From: Pseudomonadota bacterium
GTDB taxonomy: Bacteria; Bdellovibrionota_C; UBA2361; SZUA-149; DAOLCO01
DNA: 64,000 bases
Assembly (NCBI GenBank): GCA_027487795.1
Contig: JAIYCX010000050.1
Span: 28,628 to 92,627, forward strand
Direction: 5' to 3'
The notes under the pieces were generated by a model that saw only the letters and a program-made list of their open reading frames with translations, was not told the origin of the DNA and ran no database searches. The position numbers were made by a program, and so were the translations under genes. Positions 16,816 to 25,042 of the stretch are shown here, one piece after another; position 1 is the first letter of the stretch, and each line of letters starts with the position of its first letter.

Positions 16816-18528
16816 ATGCGGGTAAATATGGACGAAAATTTAGACGAAAAAGAAAATCATGGACACACTTCAACAAAAGCAAGGTCTAATGATTTTTCTA
16901 AAATGGAAGCTCCAATAAAGATAGGAACCGTTTATGAAGTTGGTCAAAAAGTTCTATTCTATATCGAACCTGGAAATGAATCGACCACTAGCATACTTGA
17001 AGTTGGTAATTACGTTCTAGTAAAACATCTAGAGCTAGCTATTCTTGGTCAAATATCAAAACTTGCCCTAGGAAGAAGTGCGAATGCTGTCTCAACAGGC
17101 GAGGTAGAACTACTTGCTACAATAAATCTCGAAACTTGCAGTCTAGTCCCTGGAGTTAGTCAGTTACCAAGTCTAGGTTCCACAATTTATACTGCTACAG
17201 AAAGCCTAGTTCAAGAACTATTCGAGCCTACTAGCAGACCAGATGATCCGCTCATATATCTAGCGAACTTAAATACCGAATCAGGCATAAAAATTTGTCT
17301 CTCTCCAGATATGTTATTTCAAAGACATTGCGCAATTCTAGGAAGCACAGGATCAGGTAAAAGTAATACTGTTTCTAGAGCACTAGAAGAATGTCTTAAA
17401 TTTAAATCAAAAATTATCTTAATCGATGCGACTGGTGAATACAGAGGATTTAAAGGAAAAAGCGTAAGACATGTCCATGTTGGTAAGCTGTTATCAGAGT
17501 CAGATAAAGCTAAGAATTCTGTAGAAGTTTCTGTTCCCTATTACCATCTGACTGAATCTGATTTAATGACTATCTTCAGACCTTCTTCTTCCCAAGGCCA
17601 AACTCCAAAGCTAAGAGCGGCAATGAAGAGTTTAAAACTTTCGATTCTATCTCCAAGCTTAGCCCTTGATGGTAACATTATTAAAGCAGACAAAGATAGA
17701 AGATTCTATGATTCCGAATATGCTAGACACTCAAAGACCATAGATAATCCATTGGCTATTTTTGACATATCAAAGCTCTGCCAACAAATAGAGAACGAAT
17801 GTGTTCGTCCGACAAGAAGTCCAACAGAACCATTTTTTTGGGGAGCTATCAATAGTGTAGAACTTGCAAATTGTACTACTTTGGTTGTTAAAATTTCTGA
17901 CATCATTAGCTCACCGGAACTAAGTTGTATCTTTAATCCAGGAAACCTACCCTCACTCCTAGATCAAGTAGATGAATTTTTAGCAGATCCACAGCAGAAG
18001 TTATTTAGGATTTCTCTAGAAGGTCTTCCTTTTATGTATAATGCTAGAGAAATAGTTTGTAACGCTATAGGTAGACAAATTTTAAATTTAGCTAGAGCTA
18101 ATAAATTTAAAAAGTGTCCAATTACTGTAGTAGTTGATGAAGCGCACCATTTCGTAAAAGAAAATCTAGAGAATGATGCCTCCGCACCAAACATTGACTC
18201 TATGGCTCTTATCGCAAAAGAAGGTAGAAAATATGGGCTATCTATTTGTTTAGCGACTCAAAGACCAAGAGATATACCTGAAAGTATACTTAGCCAAATG
18301 GGAACTTTCTTGATTCATAGACTATCAAACGAAAGCGATAGAAGAGTAGTTGAATCTGCATCTGGCTCATCCGACTCAGGAACATTACGAATACTACCAA
18401 CTCTCAGACCTGGGAAATGCGTAATACTAGGAGTGGCCGTTCCATTTCCTCTCCTAGTTCAAGTAGTACGCCCTGAAATAGAACCTATGTCAGAGACTCC
18501 AAGCTTTTCTGATTTTTGGAGAAATTAA
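16816..18528 (+). CDS. HerA/FtsK-like hexameric ATPase
   Basis: A 570-residue ATPase of the HerA (DUF87) group. The N-terminal ~150 residues form a beta-barrel-like HAS domain (KVLFYIEPGN, VGNYVLVKHLELAILGQIS). Walker A is GSTGSGKS (176-183) and Walker B is VVVDEAHHF (438-446). Sensor-type motifs ATQRPRDIPESILSQMGTFLIHR and RILPTLRPGKCVILG follow, as in archaeal HerA. Such enzymes pump or translocate DNA, usually with the nuclease NurA; no NurA is recognised here. The 3' end overlaps the convergent gntK gene by 44 bases. The start could also be ATG 16828 (MDENLDEK). Confidence 0.85.
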   Translation: MRVNMDENLDEKENHGHTSTKARSNDFSKMEAPIKIGTVYEVGQKVLFYIEPGNESTTSILEVGNYVLVKHLELAILGQISKLALGRSANAVSTGEVELLATINLETCSLVPGVSQLPSLGSTIYTATESLVQELFEPTSRPDDPLIYLANLNTESGIKICLSPDMLFQRHCAILGSTGSGKSNTVSRALEECLKFKSKIILIDATGEYRGFKGKSVRHVHVGKLLSESDKAKNSVEVSVPYYHLTESDLMTIFRPSSSQGQTPKLRAAMKSLKLSILSPSLALDGNIIKADKDRRFYDSEYARHSKTIDNPLAIFDISKLCQQIENECVRPTRSPTEPFFWGAINSVELANCTTLVVKISDIISSPELSCIFNPGNLPSLLDQVDEFLADPQQKLFRISLEGLPFMYNAREIVCNAIGRQILNLARANKFKKCPITVVVDEAHHFVKENLENDASAPNIDSMALIAKEGRKYGLSICLATQRPRDIPESILSQMGTFLIHRLSNESDRRVVESASGSSDSGTLRILPTLRPGKCVILGVAVPFPLLVQVVRPEIEPMSETPSFSDFWRN

Positions 18529-19051
18529 AAGCTAACTTATCTAGAATATCTTTAATTATATTTTCTGGATTTGGTGAGATATCAACATGTAATGCTTCTT
18601 CCTCACTAGGTTTTTCTAGTAACGCAAACTGACTATGAAGTAGTGTAGTAGGCATAAAGTGCCCTACTCTTGCTTTCATTCTATTTCCTATTAACTCAAC
18701 ATCGCCAGACAAATAGACAAAACAAACCGAATCAAGATTACACTTCAACATATCTCGGTAGTTATGTTTCAAAGCAGAACAAGCAAGAACTAAATTTTCT
18801 CCATTCTCTTTAGCAGAAGTAATCAAAGAACCAAGACATTTTAACCAAGGCACTCTATCTTCATCTGTTAGAGGAATACCATTAGACATTTTAGTAACAT
18901 TTTCTTCTGGATGAAAAGCATCTGCATCATAGAACTCCCAACCAAGAGAGTGAGCAAGATCTAATCCTATTGTTGACTTACCTGACCCGGTAACACCCAT
19001 CACAACAATGGCATGAACTACTTTAGACAACTTTTCAGAAAATAAAGGCAT
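18485..19051 (-). CDS. gntK: Gluconokinase
   Basis: Phosphorylates D-gluconate to 6-phosphogluconate. The Walker A motif is GVTGSGKST, followed by GWEFYDADAFHPEENVTKMSNGIPLTDEDRVPWL, a stretch almost diagnostic for GntK-type gluconokinases. LACSALKHNYRDML and FVYLSGDVELIGNRMKARVGHFMP complete the kinase fold. I placed the start at ATG 19051 (MPLFSEK), about 10 residues before the first strand. An upstream TTG (19090) would add 13 residues. The gene stands alone and its 3' end overlaps the HerA-like gene by 44 bases. No gluconate transporter is adjacent. Confidence 0.92.
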   Translation of the reverse strand: MPLFSEKLSKVVHAIVVMGVTGSGKSTIGLDLAHSLGWEFYDADAFHPEENVTKMSNGIPLTDEDRVPWLKCLGSLITSAKENGENLVLACSALKHNYRDMLKCNLDSVCFVYLSGDVELIGNRMKARVGHFMPTTLLHSQFALLEKPSEEEALHVDISPNPENIIKDILDKLAFNFSKNQKSLESLT

Positions 19052-19175
19052 GATTAAATTAAAACTAAAATTCAATAAATCCGAGAACAAAAGTTGTAAT
19101 AATTAATGAAATAAATCAAGGAATTGATATAGTTAATAGTTAAGAAAACTAAAATTAGGTAAATTACTGTAAATT

Positions 19176-20246
19176 ATGAACAATTCCTTAAAATCTACCC
19201 TTAAATCTATAGGTGTAATTATACTTGGCGGAAGCGGGTACGGGGCAAAAGAGTTTTTAAGGCTCGCCATTCTCCATCCCGAGCTAGAAATTGCTAGTAT
19301 AATATCGAGCACAAACAGTGGCGAGTTAGTTTCAAAAATCCACAAAGAGCTAAACTCTCTTTGTAATTTAAAATTCTCAAAAACTGTAGATTTAGATGTT
19401 TTAGCACAATTTGCTCATAAATTTATTGTTCTCGCACTACCTCATGAAGAAAGTGAAAAATTTGTTATTAACAACTTTCAAGAGTTACAAACAAAACAAA
19501 TTTGTATCCTAGACCTTAGCGGAGCTTTTAGATTAAAAAATAAAACTGAAAGATCAAATTACTACGGCCCTATAGTAAAAGAATTAACTGAAGAAATAAT
19601 TAACTCTTTCGAGTACGGCTTAACAGAAATAAATAGCGATAAAATTAAGTCAGCAACAAACATCTCAAACCCTGGATGCTTTGCGACTGGGGCTATATTA
19701 TCTATTCATCCTCTGAAAAGTTTAAATATTCTTAATATAGCAATAGACGGGAAATCAGGATCATCAGGAGCAGGAAGAGGTTTAAAACAAAACTTTCATC
19801 ATCCCGAACTTAGCGGATCAAGCTTTCCATATGCAGTATTAAAACACCGACACTCAGCAGAAATTATAGAATATTGCATAGAAAATAAAAAAATAAATCT
19901 TGCCTTCACGCCACATGTAATTCCAATTAGTAGGGGAATGTTAATTAGTAGTTATGTATTTTTAAGTGAGAGTAAATCTAAACAAGAGATAATAGAGCTC
20001 TATACGAACACCTATAAAAACTGCCCATTTATAAGACTAGTTCAAGACCCTTCTGAAATACGACTAGTCGCTGGATCAAACTTTTGCGATATTTATATTG
20101 AAGTAAAAGATAATATCATTTGTGTTACAGCTGCCCTTGATAACTTAATTAAAGGAATGGCAGGTCAGGCTATTCAGAATATTAATTTAAAATGTGGACT
20201 TCCAGAGAGTATGGGGTTAAATCATTCAGGACTTGGGCTAGTATAA
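19176..20246 (+). CDS. argC: N-acetyl-gamma-glutamyl-phosphate reductase
   Basis: The third step of arginine synthesis: NADPH-dependent reduction of N-acetylglutamyl phosphate to the semialdehyde. The N-terminal dinucleotide fold starts IILGGSGYGAKEFLRLAILHPELE. The catalytic Cys is C168 in SNPGCFATGAILSI. GKSGSSGAGRGLKQ, KHRHSAEI and FTPHVIPISRGM are standard ArgC stretches. Length 356 is normal. No other arg genes are adjacent. The 3' side runs straight into a repeat-rich island. Confidence 0.93.
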   Translation: MNNSLKSTLKSIGVIILGGSGYGAKEFLRLAILHPELEIASIISSTNSGELVSKIHKELNSLCNLKFSKTVDLDVLAQFAHKFIVLALPHEESEKFVINNFQELQTKQICILDLSGAFRLKNKTERSNYYGPIVKELTEEIINSFEYGLTEINSDKIKSATNISNPGCFATGAILSIHPLKSLNILNIAIDGKSGSSGAGRGLKQNFHHPELSGSSFPYAVLKHRHSAEIIEYCIENKKINLAFTPHVIPISRGMLISSYVFLSESKSKQEIIELYTNTYKNCPFIRLVQDPSEIRLVAGSNFCDIYIEVKDNIICVTAALDNLIKGMAGQAIQNINLKCGLPESMGLNHSGLGLV

Positions 20247-20298
20247 AGGGGCAATGAATTTAAAAAGAGAATAAACAGGAAGAAAATGCTCGAGAAGG

Positions 20299-20415
20299 GA
20301 AGAGGAACAGGAAGAGAGATTGGGGTAAGGGCTTAGAGTATTTACTGTAGATAAAAATAAAATAGGTACATGCCTCTTTTACTCCTTCCTATCTCTCTTC
20401 TTCCAGTTCCTCTTC
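20299..20415. repeat. Imperfect inverted repeat downstream of argC
   Basis: GAAGAGGAACAGGAAGAGAG (from 20299) pairs imperfectly with CTCTCTTCTTCCAGTTCCTC (inside 20388-20415). The left side belongs to a longer sequence (AAACAGGAAGAAAATGCTCG...) that recurs downstream of the ATPase gene at about 21909-21952 and, shortened, at 24141-24165. The repeat-arm copy at 20359-20380 lies between the two arms. The rest of the 20247-20604 gap holds the ATPase upstream region. Confidence 0.5.
20359..20380 (+). repeat. Solo copy of the GTACATGCCTCTTT repeat arm
   Basis: An AAAATAG-GTACATGCCTCTTTT arm. The identical 22 bases recur at 23774-23795, and close relatives lie at 22396-22418, 23952-23969 and the ends of the transposase element (32684-32707). 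No complementary partner was seen next to it. Confidence 0.7.
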
Positions 20416-20544
20416 AGGTCTTAAGCCTTACTTACTGTTTAGCCTCTATTCAAACATAAAATATTTAAAAAATAGAACTAAATGGCAAAATAAGGGGGCT
20501 TTCACGAGTCTTTAAAGGCAATAATCTCAAATAGTTAGCGTTTA

Positions 20545-20596
20545 TATATATTACTAATATATATAAATACTTGTTTTTATATATTAGTAATATATA
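20545..20596. promoter_or_regulatory. Perfect 19-bp inverted repeat before the ATPase gene
   Basis: TATATATTACTAATATATA (20545-20563) and its exact complement TATATATTAGTAATATATA (20578-20596) flank a 14-base spacer containing TACTTGTTTT. It ends eight bases before the ATG at 20605. It could be an operator, a start-masking hairpin, or part of the promoter. A mutated version of the same region is present at about 23885-23933. Confidence 0.6.
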
Positions 20597-20604
20597 ATAT
20601 ACGT

Positions 20605-21885
20605 ATGAACCTAGAAACAATCAGAAATGTCCTAATCGACCAACAAAAAGAACTATTCACGCCCGATAGTGAAGAATTAGTTCGTGAAGTAGATTTAGAA
20701 TATCATTTAAGAGTACCAGAAGTTAGTGTCATTACTGGAGTAAGAAGATGCGGAAAGTCTACTCTACTAAGACAGCTCGCTCGAAGAGTTAAGGAAGATT
20801 TTAATATTCATTATTTAAACTTTGAAGAACAGCGACTAGATTCTTTTGATGTTGATGATTTTAGAATAGCTTACGAGGAATTTCTTTCAAATGTCATACA
20901 AGATAAAAAGCAAATTCTAATCTATGATGAAATTCAAAATGTACCTCTTTGGGAAAAATGGATTTCTAGTATTGCAAATAAAAAAAATATTAAAATATTC
21001 ATAACAGGTTCAAACTCAAGTCTTCTAAGCTCTGAGCTATCAAGTTTAATAACAGGCAGACATGTTGATCTTCACATAACTCCACTTTCTTTTAAAGAGT
21101 CCTTACAAAGATATCCAGAATATAAAACAAAAAACATAGAATATTCCACAGATTATAAATTATTTTTGAAGAAGTCTTGCGATGAATACTTTAAATTTGG
21201 AGGATTTCCGCGAGCTCTTCTTTACCAAGACACTACCATACTGGGAAACTACTATGAGGATATAGTAGAAAGAGATATTGCGCTTAGAAAAAAAGTAAGA
21301 AATATAAAAGCTCTAAAAAACTTAGGTAGAATTCTAGCTTCTCAAAATGGAAGAATGCTTAACCAAAGTAATGTGAGCAAAGACCTTTCATTAAAAAGCG
21401 TATTAACTACGAATAAATTTATAAACTACTTTAAGGAAACCTTTTTATATTCTGAAATAAAGCTTTATTCCAAATCTGCAAAAAAACAAACCAGAGGTCA
21501 TTCTAAATTCTACGCAGTAGACCCGATATTAGCAAAAAAAACTGGCCTATATTACGGAGATACTCTCTATTGGGAATTAGAAAACCATGTCTTTAACGAG
21601 CTATCAAGAAGAGGATATGAAATATCATATTGGCATCCCTACAAAGGACTTGAAGTAGATTTTATCGCTAGAGATAAAGAGGGTATTGATACAATTATCC
21701 AAGTCTGTGTTGATTTATCACAAGACGAAACTTACAAAAGAGAAATACGCGCAATCGAAAAAGCCAAGGTTGCCATTAAAACTGAAAATTGCTTGATTAT
21801 AAGTTATTTTGAACAAGATGCTGTTACTCAAGCAAAATGTCCTTATAAAATAGTTCCCTTCTATTCTTGGGCTTCAAATTATTAA
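20605..21885 (+). CDS. AAA-14/DUF4143-type ATPase, full length
   Basis: A 426-residue ATPase of the large, poorly understood group with an N-terminal AAA-14 domain and a C-terminal DUF4143 domain. Walker A is GVRRCGKST (45-53) and Walker B is LIYDEIQ (105-111). FITGSNSSLLSSELSSLITGR is the sensor region. The C-terminal part (WELENHVFNELSRRGYEISYW, then GLEVDFIARD) resembles a PD-(D/E)xK nuclease-like fold. These genes are common, mobile and frequently truncated. The function is unknown, though defence or mobile-element roles have been suggested. A deleted copy lies at 23797-24164. Confidence 0.87.
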   Translation: MNLETIRNVLIDQQKELFTPDSEELVREVDLEYHLRVPEVSVITGVRRCGKSTLLRQLARRVKEDFNIHYLNFEEQRLDSFDVDDFRIAYEEFLSNVIQDKKQILIYDEIQNVPLWEKWISSIANKKNIKIFITGSNSSLLSSELSSLITGRHVDLHITPLSFKESLQRYPEYKTKNIEYSTDYKLFLKKSCDEYFKFGGFPRALLYQDTTILGNYYEDIVERDIALRKKVRNIKALKNLGRILASQNGRMLNQSNVSKDLSLKSVLTTNKFINYFKETFLYSEIKLYSKSAKKQTRGHSKFYAVDPILAKKTGLYYGDTLYWELENHVFNELSRRGYEISYWHPYKGLEVDFIARDKEGIDTIIQVCVDLSQDETYKREIRAIEKAKVAIKTENCLIISYFEQDAVTQAKCPYKIVPFYSWASNY

Positions 21886-21965
21886 TCATATTTATCTTTT
21901 AAGAAGAGACTAAACAGGAAGAAAATGCTTGAGAAGGGAAGAGGAACAGGAAGCTCAACGTCCAG

Positions 21966-21998
21966 AAAATAAAAGCTGAGTTCAGTGAAGAACTCAGC
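21966..21998 (-). terminator. Rho-independent terminator of the 22015 gene
   Basis: A perfect stem GCTGAGTTC/GAACTCAGC (21975-21983 with 21990-21998) and six-base loop. Read on the minus strand it is followed by TTTTATTTT. It lies 16 bases past the end of the minus-strand gene at 22015. Confidence 0.8.
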
Positions 21999-22014
21999 AT
22001 GGATGTTAATCAAT

Positions 22015-22353
22015 TTAAACCTCTAAGCTAGTGCTATCTTCTGAGTTATCATCTGAATTATGTGCGCCAATAGCATAGCAGAACTCATGGAATTTCTCTT
22101 TATATTGTTTTGAACCACTATGAATATGCCCCCCGTCGATTATCAATTTGATATCGTCATTCGGGTAAACATCTTCCTGAATTAGAGTTTTTTCAAACGA
22201 TGCTATTCTCTCTTCGTCTCTGGAATAAATTAGTAGCAATTTGTGATCATCTAATCCAATCTCTTCATTCTTTAAAAAATCACATACAGAAATTTCCGTG
22301 CAACCATCATTTAAGAACAAGTCAATATAGTCGTATAAATATGACTTAAGCAC
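22015..22353 (-). CDS. Small acidic protein of unknown function, possibly 5'-truncated
   Basis: A 112-residue acidic protein with a GTG start; I do not recognise it. Visible stretches: LLLIYSRDEERIASFEKTLI, then IKLIIDGGHIHSGSKQYKEKFHEFCYAIGAHN, which alternate strand and helix. The reading frame stays open for 23 codons upstream (through ...KPLEFWREEIDIN) as far as a stop inside the repeat at 22396-22418, but no start codon occurs there. The gene may therefore have lost its true 5' end at that repeat. A good terminator follows it. It may be a remnant rather than a working gene. Confidence 0.45.
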   Translation of the reverse strand: MLKSYLYDYIDLFLNDGCTEISVCDFLKNEEIGLDDHKLLLIYSRDEERIASFEKTLIQEDVYPNDDIKLIIDGGHIHSGSKQYKEKFHEFCYAIGAHNSDDNSEDSTSLEV

Positions 22354-22395
22354 ATTTATATCTATTTCTTCTCGCCAAAACTCAAGGGGTTTAAC

Positions 22396-22508
22396 AAAAT
22401 AGGTACATGCCTCTTTCTAAACCTAACAAATCCTAAAGATAAGTATCTCTTATTATTTAATAACTTAATTTCATATAAGACTCTAGAAAGAGGCTGGTAG
22501 CTATTTTA
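22396..22508. mobile_element. 113-bp non-autonomous inverted-repeat element
   Basis: The left arm 22396-22418 (AAAATAGGTACATGCCTCTT...) pairs with the right arm 22485-22508 (AGAAAGAGGCTGGTAGCTAT...) with about three mismatches. The 66-base centre is AT-rich and non-coding. The arms match those bracketing the tyrosine transposase gene (32684-32707 and 34089-34112), so this is probably a MITE-like or REPIN-like passenger. Both neighbouring minus-strand genes look broken. Confidence 0.65.
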
Positions 22509-22572
22509 CTATGCCTGCTCAAATTTACTTTAGGGAGATAACCCAGGTTATTAATCTATAGATATCAAAAAC

Positions 22573-23773
22573 CTAGATAGTCTTTTTAAAATCAAAAAGC
22601 CCTGCTAGATACAAAGGTAGGTAGAGTGTATTCTTCATTCTCTCTATATTTCTCTGAGAAAAAACTATTGAAAGCTTAGGTTCAAATTGCTTTTCATATT
22701 CTGTAAGACTCTTGAGGGTACCCCTTGTTCCACTTTTAACTTCAACAGGTACTACTTCATTATTATATGCAGTGACATAATCTATTTCAGCATCCGAATG
22801 ATATTTTGTACTACACCAATAATATAAATTATTTCTCAAACTAGCAGAGCTCGTTGCTAAAATTTCTTGCCCAACAAACTGTTCAGCAAATTTCCCCTTA
22901 CAAGTATCAGTTAAGTCAGATTGAGGAGATACGCTGCTCCAATTAAAGCCCAAAGAGTGCTGCAACAATCCCACATCCAGTGATAATAACTTGAAGGTCG
23001 AAGTTTTTGCCTCCGAATTAAGTGGTAAATGTTTTGCATTAGTACTTACAACTTTAGTAAATAGTCCCGCATATTCTAATAAAGATAAAGCATTTTTAAT
23101 TTTCTCTATGCGCAGGTCTCTATCTATATGTGTGTATTTTATTTTAGTTCCAGCAATTAAAAATGGTATTTTTTCAAAGACTGTTTTCAACACCTCCCAT
23201 TCTGATTTCTTAGAATACTTTGGGAAATCATCGTAATAACCATTTAAAATATCACTATGTACTATACTAACCTTACTAAGATCTCTACTTTTAACATATA
23301 CCGCCACAGCTTTAGGCATACCACCAATTAAAAAATACTTTTTAAGCTCATGTAATAATTCTTTGTGTAAATATTCAGGAATTTGAATGCTACCATCTTT
23401 ATTTAGTTTCTCAAGATATTCACGCACATGTGATTTCTCAATCGAGTTTAAATATTCTAGAAAACTTACTGGCCTAACATACATCGAACTAACTCTACCA
23501 ACAGGAAAACTAATTTCTTGTAGAACAAACTCTAGTAGCGATCCCGCAGCAATCACAGGAATATTTGGTGCTTTCTCGTAAAAATACCTAAGGCTAGTTA
23601 TTGCTTGAGGGCAGGCTTGGATTTCATCAAAAAATATTAATACTTGCCCATTCTTTATTGACTTGCCTGAATAGAAAGTTAGTTCATCAATTATCCTATT
23701 AATATCTAAGTCAGCTTCAAAAATACTTTTTAATTTAGACAGTTCTTCAAAATTAATTTCCAAGGAGTTGATG
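22573..23773 (-). pseudogene. DUF4143-type ATPase lacking its P-loop, 5' end lost at a repeat
   Basis: The recognisable sequence begins INSLEINFEELSKLKSIFEADLD, which matches the family from about residue 50 onward. It keeps Walker B (VLIFFDEIQACPQAITSLRYF), AAGSLLEFVL, a PVSFLEYL stretch and the C-terminal nuclease-like part (DAEIDYVTAYNNEVVPVEVKSG). The first ~50 residues, including Walker A, are missing. Immediately upstream (23774-23795) is a copy of the GTACATGCCTCTTT arm, so the gene was cut exactly at the repeat. The frame formally runs on to 23850 through repeat sequence (coding FQKRHVPIF), which is not gene-derived. Without a P-loop it should not hydrolyse ATP. Confidence 0.8.
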
Positions 23774-23795
23774 AAAATAGGTACATGCCTCTTTT
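23774..23795 (+). repeat. Repeat arm at the breakpoint of the truncated ATPase
   Basis: Identical to the arm at 20359-20380. It separates the truncated ATPase gene from a copy of the upstream region of the full-length ATPase. A same-orientation relative begins at 23952. Confidence 0.75.
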
Positions 23796-23796
23796 G

Positions 23797-24164
23797 AAAC
23801 ATAAAATATTTAAAAAATAGGACAAAATTGCAAAATAAGGGGGCTTTCACGAGGCTTTAAAGGCAATAATTTCAGATAGTTAGCGTTTATACATATTACT
23901 AATATATAAAAATGCTTGTTTTTATATATTAGAGGTAAAATATCCCTCAAATTAAGTACATGCCTCTTTCTAAACCTAATAACAATCGAAAAGGCCAAAG
24001 TTGCCATTAAAACTGAAAATTGCCTGATTATAAGTTATTTTGAACAAGATGCGATTATTCAAGCAAAATGTCCTTATAAAATAGTTCCCTTCTATTCTTG
24101 GGCTTCAAATTATTAATCATACTTATCTGTTAAGAAGAGACTAAACAGAAAGAAAATGCTCGAG
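23797..24164 (+). pseudogene. Internally deleted copy of the 20605 ATPase locus
   Basis: 23797-23933 copies the upstream region 20452-20590 of the full-length ATPase (AAATAAGGGGGCTTTCACGA is shared). 23983-24164 copies its 3' end, 21752-21933, coding EKAKVAIKTENCLIISYF...VPFYSWASNY and stop. The ~1.2 kb between, the start codon and nearly all of the ATPase, is gone. It is replaced by a short stretch containing another repeat arm (GTACATGCCTCTTT, from 23957) and CTAAACCTAA, which also follows the arm at 22418. A frame of about 66 codons remains but has no domain. It is clearly a decayed duplicate. Confidence 0.85.
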
Positions 24165-24169
24165 CACAC

Positions 24170-24931
24170 TTAATGACAAGAAACAACTTGACTATCAGTA
24201 TCCAAATTGTTTGCTCCGTGCTCGTGAGTACCCCCAGAAAAATGTAAATACACAGAATAAAAACTTAACATACTAACGATAGTATAACCTACTAATTTAT
24301 TTCTAATAGAAAACTTACTCAGTAGTCCTCTTGCAAATAGAGCAGTGGCAGTCAAAAGAGGTATAGTGCCTAACCAAAATGAGAAGATATGAATAAATAC
24401 CCTTTCTATTTTCGGCTCTGCTCCGGCCAAAGCAATATTAAGGTACAACCAACCACATGGTATCGTTGTAGATAAAAGACCAATGGATAAAGAATTCATT
24501 GCAGAAGTTTGAATAGAAGCTCTTTTTAGTACTGAAGCAAATAAAATCTTAGTATAAGACAATAAATTAAATTTCCCAATCATAGATGCAGTAGTGCTTG
24601 GAACAGTCGCGCTAACAGAAACCTCATTAAAAAATGATAACATAAAGACTATAATCATTACCAAAAGTATAATTCCAGAGGCCCAGTAATAGCCTGAAAC
24701 ATATTTAAGATATTCGCCAAAAGTAAAAAATAAATAAGACATGAAGCAATAAGTAACTAATCTACCAAAATGATAAATTAAAATTGAAAAAATTGACGAA
24801 GTGAAAACATTCTTTTTAGCAGAGCAAGAAGCTGCTACCAAACAGGAAAAACCTCCGCACATTGAGACACAGTGCAAACTACCTAGCAAACTAGCAAAAA
24901 AAACAAGAATGTATTTATAAATTTCTTCCAT
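24170..24931 (-). CDS. Sulfite exporter TauE/SafE-type membrane protein next to cbb3 genes
   Basis: A 253-residue polytopic protein with about six membrane segments. The N-terminal GSLHCVSMCGGFSCLVA contains the HCxxMCGG motif of the SafE/'urease accessory UreH-like' family, which often sits in cytochrome cbb3 clusters (sometimes labelled CcoH-like) and may handle copper. PCGWLYLNIALAG is a second conserved stretch (Pro-Cys-Gly). The C-terminus is His-rich (FSGGTHEHGANN) and could bind metal. I chose ATG 24931 over an upstream TTG (24970). It is divergent from ccoI with 111 bases between, room for a shared control region. Confidence 0.85.
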   Translation of the reverse strand: MEEIYKYILVFFASLLGSLHCVSMCGGFSCLVAASCSAKKNVFTSSIFSILIYHFGRLVTYCFMSYLFFTFGEYLKYVSGYYWASGIILLVMIIVFMLSFFNEVSVSATVPSTTASMIGKFNLLSYTKILFASVLKRASIQTSAMNSLSIGLLSTTIPCGWLYLNIALAGAEPKIERVFIHIFSFWLGTIPLLTATALFARGLLSKFSIRNKLVGYTIVSMLSFYSVYLHFSGGTHEHGANNLDTDSQVVSCH

Positions 24932-25042
24932 TAATTCGATAGTGAAACAGTATCTAAAAATTAAGTGCAATATAAAAATAAAATATCATGGCAGGACTAA
25001 AGATAAAAGCTATGATACTAAGAATTAAAACTAGTAAATATT

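Noticed and set aside
23916..24116. 66-codon plus-strand frame
   Set aside because: Its second half is the C-terminus of the duplicated ATPase and its first half is repeat sequence; it is a remnant, not a gene.
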